NCBI GenBank assembly: GCA_002448555.1
Contig: DJYV01000136.1
Span: forward strand, 7,235-12,255
From: Flavobacteriales bacterium UBA6969
GTDB taxonomy: Bacteria; Bacteroidota; Bacteroidia; Flavobacteriales_D; Sanyastnellaceae
Length of the DNA stretch: 5,021 nt
Reading direction: 5' to 3'
In this document: in pieces, positions 1 to 5,021 of the stretch
Layout: every line of letters begins with the position of its first letter
Position numbering within the stretch: position 1 is the stretch's first letter
The notes under the pieces: model-generated
What the model was told of the DNA's origin: nothing
Seen by the model: the letters and a program-made list of their open reading frames with translations, nothing else
Databases searched by the model: none
Translations under genes and position numbers: made by a program

Positions 1-847
1 AGAAAAAGGTGGGCTGCGTGTCCGGGACCTCCAGCCTGTTCCTGACATCCCACCGCCGCCGAGCGATATGCCCGATGAGCCGCTGGATCTAGACATCCCG
101 GATCGGATGGGCGGCTTGCCCAAGACCACTATGCACTTTGATGGCGGCGCGGAAGCCGGCATGAAGCGCTTGCGGCATTATTTCTGGGGAACACGCGCCC
201 TCAGCGAATACAAAAAGACCCGCAACGGCATGATGGGGTGGGATTACTCGAGCAAATTCAGTCCGTGGTTGGCCTGGGGCTGTTTGAGCGCGCGAACGAT
301 CTACCACGCGGTGTTGGATTACGAGGACGACGTCGAGAGCAACGAGAGCACGTACTGGTTGATTTTTGAACTGTTGTGGCGCGACTACTTTCGGTTCATT
401 GCGATGCAGCACGGAGACCGCATCTGGCATGAAACCGGCCTGAAAGATGCCCCGCGCAATCCGGTGACTCACCACCCGTTGCAGTGGAAGGATTGGTGCA
501 CCGGCAACACGAAGAGCGCCTACGTCAACGCCAACATGCACGAATTGCGCCTCACGGGCTTTATGTCCAACCGCGGCAGGCAAAACGTCGCCTCCTATGC
601 CATTCACGATATGGGGTTGGACTGGCGTGAATGCGCAGCGTGGTTTGAACGTTGGTTGATTGATTTTGATCCGTGCAGCAACACGGGCAATTGGTTGTAC
701 GTGGCTGGCATCGGCAACGACCCCCGTCCGCAACGCAAATTTGATGTGGATTGGCAGGCTGAACGCTATGACCCGGATGGGGTGTTCCAGCGCCACTGGA
801 ACCGGCTGGGCGAGAAATTTCCGTGCGATCCAGACGCCGTGTCATGA
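1..847 (+). CDS. DASH-type cryptochrome/photolyase, C-terminal part (5' end outside window)
   Basis: This is a flavoprotein of the photolyase/cryptochrome superfamily, DASH branch. Family members bind FAD plus an antenna and repair UV dimers, mainly in single-stranded DNA, or act as blue-light sensors. The frame is open from the first full codon (base 2), so the N-terminal antenna domain lies outside; the ATG at 68 is internal. What remains is the helical FAD-binding domain: a DYSSKFSPWLAWGCLS block (from about base 242), STYWLIFELLWRDYFRF (about 349-399), a DASH-typical GFMSNRGRQN (about 557-586), DWR (620-628), and SNTGNW followed by GNDPR (677-727). The Asn and Trp of SNTGNW match the N5-facing Asn and inner triad Trp of E. 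coli photolyase. Oddities: the normally near-invariant TGxPxVDAxMR loop is degenerate (about 509-541), and Val stands where the outer triad Trp is expected (464-466). The frame is intact, so this is not a pseudogene by sequence. The protein ends soon after the catalytic core, without a long tail. DASH assignment is firm; whether it repairs DNA is not decidable here. Confidence 0.93.
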   Translation, partial: EKGGLRVRDLQPVPDIPPPPSDMPDEPLDLDIPDRMGGLPKTTMHFDGGAEAGMKRLRHYFWGTRALSEYKKTRNGMMGWDYSSKFSPWLAWGCLSARTIYHAVLDYEDDVESNESTYWLIFELLWRDYFRFIAMQHGDRIWHETGLKDAPRNPVTHHPLQWKDWCTGNTKSAYVNANMHELRLTGFMSNRGRQNVASYAIHDMGLDWRECAAWFERWLIDFDPCSNTGNWLYVAGIGNDPRPQRKFDVDWQAERYDPDGVFQRHWNRLGEKFPCDPDAVS

Positions 848-1269
848 TGTATTGGAACGTCACGTACAACGATCCGAACCGCTGGAAAGCGGTCTACGAG
901 GCGAGCGGTGGGCGGCTGCCGTGGTGGCGAGGCGTGCGTGATACCTTCGCGGGATTGCCAGTTGGGTCCCCCAAATTGGACTTGGTTCGCGTGGAGGGCA
1001 TCACAGAATTGCAGGAGTTGAGGGCGGACCTGTCCGAACGCACTGCCATCAACTTTTCGCGCACGGCTGCTGGATTGATTGCCTTCACCAAAGTCAGATT
1101 GGAGGTGTACGCCGTTTCTATGCGCTGGAGTGAGCAATTGATCTGTTCGCAGGAAGGGGCGTTGGTGGTGCAATTCCAACGCGGTGCCGAATCCGTTCGG
1201 TTGCACATGCGAGGTTCTGCGTCGGCTGAGGCAAACTTCCGAGCGTGGTTTGCGCGCGCGGCGCAGTAA
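844..1269 (+). CDS. Hypothetical protein, 141 aa, coupled to the cryptochrome gene
   Basis: I do not recognise this protein. The ATG at 844 overlaps the cryptochrome stop (ATGA), the classic arrangement for translational coupling; a second ATG follows directly at 847, and an in-frame ATG at 823 lies deeper inside the upstream gene and is less likely. The product is 141 residues, soluble-looking, with no signal peptide, membrane segment or Cys/His metal motif. It is rich in Trp for its size (six, including a WW pair at residues 27-28) and mildly basic (15 Arg and 3 Lys against 14 acidic residues). The N-terminal third (YWNVTYNDPNRWKAVYE) looks like a compact aromatic domain. Residues about 76-123 alternate hydrophobic and polar residues as in beta-strands, and the last 15 residues look helical. 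The reading frame is uninterrupted and fills the space between two real genes, which supports it as real. Its function could relate to the cryptochrome or to polyphosphate, but nothing in the sequence decides this. Confidence 0.75.
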   Translation: MMYWNVTYNDPNRWKAVYEASGGRLPWWRGVRDTFAGLPVGSPKLDLVRVEGITELQELRADLSERTAINFSRTAAGLIAFTKVRLEVYAVSMRWSEQLICSQEGALVVQFQRGAESVRLHMRGSASAEANFRAWFARAAQ

Positions 1270-1298
1270 ATTCCACGTGTAGCGTTTACCTTCGTTGC
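1270..1298 (+). other. Short gap before ppk1; no promoter or ribosome binding site seen
   Basis: This 29-base stretch separates the unknown gene from ppk1. It holds no Shine-Dalgarno-like purine run and no convincing Bacteroidota -7 (TAnnTTTG) or -33 element; the closest match, TAGCGTTTA at 1280-1288, has the wrong spacing and last base. A CACGTG palindrome lies at 1274-1279, with nothing to indicate a function. The simplest reading is an intra-operon gap, with ppk1 transcribed from upstream. Confidence 0.5.
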
Positions 1299-3371
1299 AT
1301 GAACTCTGCAGCTCCTGAAATCCGCTACATCAACCGCGAATTGAGTTGGCTTTCGTTCAACCACCGCGTGCTGCAAGAGGCCGAACGCGACGACAATCCC
1401 TTGGTAGAACGCGTGCGCTTCCTGGGCATCTTCTCGAACAACATGGACGAGTTTTTCCGCGTGCGGGTGGCCAACCTGCAGCGCGCGTTGCTGGTCGATG
1501 AAAAGTCCACCACGACCTTGGGGTTCGGTGTGCGCGAAACACTGAGCCAAGTGGGCCAGCGTGTCTTGGAGTTGCAAAACCAATACAACGAGGTCTACGA
1601 AACGGTGCTGGATGCGATGGGCGAAGCCAAAATCCACATCTTAAACGAGGAGGAATACTCGGAAGCGCAAGGCGAGTTCGCCACGAATTACTTCAAGCAG
1701 CGCATCCGTGCGCACTTGGTGCCCATCATGATCAGCGAAGAGCGGCCCTTCCCAGATTTGAAGGACGGCGTTGTGTACTTCGTTGTCGCTTTGACGGTGG
1801 ACGGATCGCGCGGACTGGAGACCCAGTATGCCTTGATCGAGCTTCCGCAGCATTTACCGCGGTTTGTCATTTTGCCTTCGGCAGAGGATGGCCACAACGT
1901 CACGTTCATCGACGACGTCATTCGGAATGAACTCGGCCGCGTGTTCAGCTTGTTCCGACCGGTGGAAGTGGTGGCACACACCATCAAGGTGACGCGTGAT
2001 GCGGAAATCGACATGGACGATGACTTGGCCACGTCGCTGATGGACAAGATGTCCGCCGGTATTGCAGCCCGCAAAAAGGGAGATTTCGTGCGCATGATTT
2101 ACGACCGGGCCATGCCGGAAGCCATGTTGGAAGTAGTCAAACATAAACTCGAGTTCGGGGCTTCCGACAACCTCATTGCCGGCAGCCGTTACCACAACCG
2201 CAAGGACCTGATCAGTTTTCCAGACTTCGGACGCGAAGATGCCGTTTTCCAACGCAGAAAACGCATTCAGCACCCCCTTTTAAAAAGCAAGAGCAGCCTG
2301 ATTCAACAGGTGCTGCGCAAGGATATCTTGCTGAATTACCCCTACCATGATTTTGGTCATGTCGTGGATTTGATGCGCGAGGCAGCGATCGATCCGGCTG
2401 TCGAGTCCATTCACATCAACCTTTACCGTGTTGCGTACAATTCGCGCATCATCAATGCTTTGGTCAACGCAGCGCACAATGGCAAGAAGGTCGTGGCGGT
2501 CATTGAACTCTATGCGCGGTTTGACGAGAAGAACAACATCCGCGTGTCGAATGTCCTGCAGGAAGCCGGGATTCAGGTGGGTTTTGGGGTCACAGGCTTG
2601 AAGGTGCACTCTAAGCTGTTTTTGATCACCCGCCGCCAAGGTGTTACGACCAACCGTGTTGCGTACATCGGCACCGGTAACTTCCACGAGCAACGGGCCA
2701 AGGTATTCTGCGACTTCGGATACCTTACTTCTGACGCGGGCATCACCCAGGAAGTAGCGGACCTCTTCAGTTTTTTCGCCCACAACTACGAGCGGCCTCG
2801 GTTCAAGCATTTGGTTGTAAGCCCGTACACGACGCGAACGCGCTTTGCCCAATTGGTTCGGCAGGAAATCAAGCACGTCAAAGCAGGACGAAAAGGCCGA
2901 ATCATCCTGAAGCTCAACAACCTCGTGGATGCAGCCATGACTGAATTGCTGTATGGAGCGAGCCAGGCGGGGGTAAAGGTGGATTTGATTGTCCGCGGCA
3001 TTTGCTCGCTGAAGCCCGGGGTGGAAGGATTGAGTGAAAACATCCGCGCGCGCAGCATCGTTGGCCGCGACCTCGAACACGGCCGCGTGCTCTACTTCGC
3101 CAACGACGGCGATCCGCTGTACTTCCTCAGTTCTGCGGATTGGATGGGCCGCAACCTCGATCGCCGCGTAGAAGTGAGTGTTCCCATTCGCGACCCGCAG
3201 TTGCAGGCCCAAATTGGCGCCATGTTGGAATTGCAGTTGAAGGACAACGTACGCGCCCGTAAATGGGACGTTCAACTCCGAAATAAGTTCGTCGCAGGTC
3301 GCTCTAAGCGCGTCAAGCTCGACTGCCATCAGGCGCTGTACGAGCGGTACTTGAACCAGAACGACACGTGA
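1299..3371 (+). CDS. ppk1: Polyphosphate kinase 1 (Ppk1)
   Basis: Ppk1 reversibly transfers the gamma-phosphate of ATP onto growing inorganic polyphosphate through a phosphohistidine intermediate. At 690 aa this is the full family length. The start at 1299 is chosen because the conserved block INRELSWLSFNHRVLQEA then begins at residue 11, as usual; an in-frame ATG at 1245 would overlap the upstream gene by 25 bases and add a non-conserved leader. Domains: N-terminal helical domain (about 1-105, with SNNMDEFFRVRVA around residue 48), head domain (about 106-320), then the two phospholipase D-like C domains. Numbering runs two ahead of E. coli Ppk throughout: His437 in LKVHSK (autophosphorylated His435 in E. 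coli), His594 in LEHGR (His592), Arg377 in NLYRVA (Arg375), Arg407 in YARFDE (Arg405) and Arg566 in VRGICSLKPG (Arg564). The one departure seen is Phe470 where E. coli has Tyr468. The stop overlaps the ppx start by four bases, indicating coupled synthesis of the polyphosphate-making and -degrading enzymes. No Shine-Dalgarno sequence precedes the start. Confidence 0.98.
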   Translation: MNSAAPEIRYINRELSWLSFNHRVLQEAERDDNPLVERVRFLGIFSNNMDEFFRVRVANLQRALLVDEKSTTTLGFGVRETLSQVGQRVLELQNQYNEVYETVLDAMGEAKIHILNEEEYSEAQGEFATNYFKQRIRAHLVPIMISEERPFPDLKDGVVYFVVALTVDGSRGLETQYALIELPQHLPRFVILPSAEDGHNVTFIDDVIRNELGRVFSLFRPVEVVAHTIKVTRDAEIDMDDDLATSLMDKMSAGIAARKKGDFVRMIYDRAMPEAMLEVVKHKLEFGASDNLIAGSRYHNRKDLISFPDFGREDAVFQRRKRIQHPLLKSKSSLIQQVLRKDILLNYPYHDFGHVVDLMREAAIDPAVESIHINLYRVAYNSRIINALVNAAHNGKKVVAVIELYARFDEKNNIRVSNVLQEAGIQVGFGVTGLKVHSKLFLITRRQGVTTNRVAYIGTGNFHEQRAKVFCDFGYLTSDAGITQEVADLFSFFAHNYERPRFKHLVVSPYTTRTRFAQLVRQEIKHVKAGRKGRIILKLNNLVDAAMTELLYGASQAGVKVDLIVRGICSLKPGVEGLSENIRARSIVGRDLEHGRVLYFANDGDPLYFLSSADWMGRNLDRRVEVSVPIRDPQLQAQIGAMLELQLKDNVRARKWDVQLRNKFVAGRSKRVKLDCHQALYERYLNQNDT

Positions 3372-4276
3372 ATATGGTCGATTCGAAGTCATCCCGCAGC
3401 CAGCGTTACGCCGCCATTGACGTCGGTTCCAACGCCGTCCGATTGCTCATCAAGGAGCTGGATTGGTCGGCGGGAAAGGTCGCGCAAGAAGATGTGGTCG
3501 CTTACTACCGGGTGCCGCTTCGTTTGGGGGCGAAGGTGTTCAATTCCGGTCAGCTTTCTGCAGCGGCCATGGATGACCTTGGGCAGGTGATGAAGGCGTT
3601 CAAGCTGCTGATGGACGTGCAGGGTGTGGTCCGATTCCGGGCATGCGCCACCAGTGCACTGCGCACAGCAGAAAACCGGGACCGCGTCATCCAACAGGTG
3701 GCTGAAGCATCAGGCGTTGAGATCGAGTTGATTCCCGGAGAAGAGGAGGCGGATTTGATCCTAAGCAACTTCGCGAATAACCGCTGGAGCGAAGGATCCA
3801 ATTTGCTGTGCATCGACGTGGGCGGCGGTTCGACCGAGTTATCGGTGTTGAAGCATGGAGCCTGCATTGCGAGCAAAAGTTTCAAGCTCGGGACTGTCCG
3901 CATGCTTAACGACGCCATGGATGCTGACGAGTGGAAACGCATCAAGAAGTTCATCGACAAGCAGGTGGAGCGAAAGGACTTGACTGTTGTCGGTACAGGC
4001 GGCAATATCAACCGCTACCACAAGGTGGCCAGCCTCAAAAAAAGCAAACCGCTAACGCTCGAGACCCTCGAGAAGTGGGTCGAACGAATCAAAGATGTGC
4101 CCGTGCACGAACGCTCGCAAACGTTCGGATTCAAGCACAACCGGTCAGACGTGATTGTACCTGCGGGCGTGATCTACCGCAGCATCATGAGCTTGGCAGG
4201 CGCACAGGAGATTTACGTCCCGAAGGTGGGGCTCTCCGACGGCATCATCCTTCAGTTGGCTGAAGCCGACCGGTGA
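3368..4276 (+). CDS. ppx: Exopolyphosphatase, Ppx/GppA family, short form
   Basis: Ppx/GppA enzymes release orthophosphate from polyphosphate ends or hydrolyse pppGpp; the location directly behind ppk1 favours exopolyphosphatase. The fold is the ASKHA (sugar kinase/actin-like) type. Visible motifs, numbered from the GTG at 3368: phosphate loop 1 AIDVGSNAVRLLI (residues 16-28), ATSALRTAENRDRVI in the usual 'ATSAxRxAxN' position, PGEEEA (123-128) carrying the catalytic glutamate pair, phosphate loop 2 IDVGGGSTEL (149-158), the FKLGTVRM segment, GTGGN (209-213), and a C-terminal GLSDGII. At 302 aa it has the two ASKHA domains only and lacks the HD-like C-terminal domains of the roughly 500-aa E. 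coli enzymes, as in many other bacteria. The GTG gives a GTGA overlap with the ppk1 stop; an in-frame ATG at 3374, two bases past the stop, is an equally plausible start. Pro123 replaces the Ser usual in the 'SGxEEA' motif. Discrimination between Ppx and GppA activity is not possible from sequence alone. Confidence 0.95.
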   Translation: MNMVDSKSSRSQRYAAIDVGSNAVRLLIKELDWSAGKVAQEDVVAYYRVPLRLGAKVFNSGQLSAAAMDDLGQVMKAFKLLMDVQGVVRFRACATSALRTAENRDRVIQQVAEASGVEIELIPGEEEADLILSNFANNRWSEGSNLLCIDVGGGSTELSVLKHGACIASKSFKLGTVRMLNDAMDADEWKRIKKFIDKQVERKDLTVVGTGGNINRYHKVASLKKSKPLTLETLEKWVERIKDVPVHERSQTFGFKHNRSDVIVPAGVIYRSIMSLAGAQEIYVPKVGLSDGIILQLAEADR

Positions 4277-4291
4277 AGCGGAAAGCGAGGG

Positions 4292-5021
4292 TTACTTCAA
4301 GTTTTCAGAAAGGAACTTGTCCACCTGGAAGTAGCGCTTGGGCTTGAGGACAATTTGCCCCTCCTTGTCCAACAAGAAGTAGGTCGGAGTGGCCGTCACC
4401 TTGTATTCGGATACGACGGGGCTGTTCCAAGCTTGAAGTTGGCTCACGTTGGGCCACGTCATGCCGTTATCGTTGATGGCCTTCTCCCACGTATTGCGGA
4501 CTTGGTCCAAACTGACGCCGACAATCTCAAACCCTTTGTAGCCGTATTTGGCGTAGACAGGGCCTAGGTTGGGGATCTCCTGTTCACACTTGTGGCACCA
4601 CGATGCCCAGAACATGAGCAGCGTGTACTCGTTTTGGGCGCACGTCTCGTATAAATCGAGGGTGCCACCGTCCCACTTGTCAATCTGGAAATTGGGCGGA
4701 GTCTTGCCCAGTTGCAAATTGATGATGCCTTGGGCCCGGATGCGGATGGCGTCGCTCAAGTCCGCGCCGCAATCCTCGTCGAAGATGTAGTTGTCCAAGA
4801 TGTATTGGCAAATCGTCTCCTTGCCCGTATTGTAGAAGCCGTCCAACATGGTGTAGAGGACGCTTTCCAACGCCACCGGATTGGGCTCAAAGTGTGCCTT
4901 GACAATGTCGATGCATGCGAGAAAGCCGCTGTCCGTTCCGCCGCTAAACGTGCGCATCATGCTTTGGACTCGGTCGCTGATGGCCAAGGAACGCACGGCG
5001 CTGTTGTCAAGCGGATCGATG
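4292..5021 (-). CDS. TlpA-like thioredoxin-fold protein, Bacteroidota type (N-terminus outside window)
   Basis: This is a thiol-disulfide oxidoreductase of the TlpA/AhpC-TSA-like group, which normally acts outside the cytoplasmic membrane, reducing or resolving disulfides in envelope proteins. The frame is open through the right edge (242 residues visible), so the start and any signal peptide or lipobox cannot be seen; the GTG at 4996 is probably an internal Val codon. The first 110 or so visible residues are helical (for example LESVLYTMLDGFYNTGKE) and resemble the region that precedes thioredoxin domains in Bacteroidota TlpA-like proteins (DUF5106-like; an inference from pattern, not a search). 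The thioredoxin domain follows an LGKTPPNF linker: LLMFWASWCHKCEQEIPNL with the redox motif CHKC (bases 4586-4597), a KGFEIVGVSLD strand, and the cis-proline loop ATPTYFLLDKEG (Pro at 4385-4387). Both active-site cysteines are present, so the domain should be redox-active. The gene converges on ppx with 15 bases between the stops. Confidence 0.92.
   Translation of the reverse strand, partial: IDPLDNSAVRSLAISDRVQSMMRTFSGGTDSGFLACIDIVKAHFEPNPVALESVLYTMLDGFYNTGKETICQYILDNYIFDEDCGADLSDAIRIRAQGIINLQLGKTPPNFQIDKWDGGTLDLYETCAQNEYTLLMFWASWCHKCEQEIPNLGPVYAKYGYKGFEIVGVSLDQVRNTWEKAINDNGMTWPNVSQLQAWNSPVVSEYKVTATPTYFLLDKEGQIVLKPKRYFQVDKFLSENLK

Noticed and set aside
89..796. Long open frame on the - strand (235 codons) opposite the cryptochrome
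   Set aside because: The + strand frame has clear DASH motifs throughout; the antisense translation is featureless and is a mirror effect of codon use.
1280..1288. Possible Bacteroidota -7 promoter element (TAGCGTTTA) before ppk1
   Set aside because: The consensus is TAnnTTTG; the spacing and last base differ, and no convincing -33 TTTG partner was identified.
1245..1298. Upstream in-frame ATG that would extend Ppk1 by 18 residues
   Set aside because: The extension overlaps the preceding gene, is not Ppk1-like, and would push the conserved N-terminal INRELSWL block further from the start than usual.
2280..3392. Long open frame on the - strand (370 codons) opposite ppk1
   Set aside because: It lies wholly antisense to a gene carrying every Ppk1 motif, and the translation shows no recognisable domain. 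Long antisense frames are expected opposite GC-rich coding sequence with few stop-complement codons.
4037..4043. Run of seven A in ppx, a possible slippage site
   Set aside because: The zero frame continues into the conserved C-terminal GLSDGII motif and a normal family length, so there is no sign of a programmed or accidental frameshift.
4058..4072. Two CTCGAG palindromes three bases apart
   Set aside because: Explained by the coding sequence (Leu-Glu-Thr-Leu-Glu) in ppx; no further copies or symmetry nearby.
4298..4319. Inverted repeat CAAGTT / AACTTG near the convergent ends of ppx and the thioredoxin gene
   Set aside because: The stem is only six AT-rich pairs with a ten-base loop, lies inside the thioredoxin coding end, and no T-tract follows on either strand, so I do not call a terminator.

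Overview
The window is gene-dense, GC-rich (upper 50s percent by eye) chromosomal DNA. It most likely comes from a Bacteroidota (Bacteroidetes/Flavobacteriia-like) bacterium. The evidence is indirect: none of the visible starts has a Shine-Dalgarno sequence, the last gene has the architecture of a Bacteroidota TlpA-like thioredoxin (helical N-terminal part plus thioredoxin domain), and the ppk1 and ppx proteins are of the types common in that phylum. The lineage assignment is an inference.

Layout: four genes run on the + strand and one on the - strand. (1) Bases 1-847 hold the C-terminal part of a DASH-type cryptochrome/photolyase, cut by the left edge. (2) Bases 844-1269 hold a 141-residue protein I do not recognise, overlapping gene 1 by four bases (ATGA). 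(3) Bases 1299-3371 hold a complete polyphosphate kinase, Ppk1 (690 aa). (4) Bases 3368-4276 hold a short exopolyphosphatase (Ppx/GppA family, 302 aa), overlapping ppk1 by four bases (GTGA). (5) Bases 4292-5021 on the - strand hold a TlpA-like thioredoxin-fold protein, cut by the right edge and convergent with ppx. The only gaps between genes are 29 bases (1270-1298) and 15 bases (4277-4291), so no intergenic stretch is long enough for a separate regulatory region. I saw no RNA gene, mobile element, CRISPR array or clear terminator.

How the genes fit together: Ppk1 and Ppx make and degrade inorganic polyphosphate and are probably translationally coupled. The photoreceptor/DNA-repair flavoprotein and the unknown protein lie just upstream in the same direction and may share a transcript. 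The outward-reading thioredoxin gene is a separate unit.

I do not see a clearly new multi-gene system. The points most worth a second look are unusual substitutions in the DASH cryptochrome (a degenerate TGxPxVDAxMR loop and an apparent loss of the outer Trp of the electron-transfer triad), the unknown 141-aa protein coupled to it, and a Tyr-to-Phe change at a nucleotide-contact position in Ppk1.
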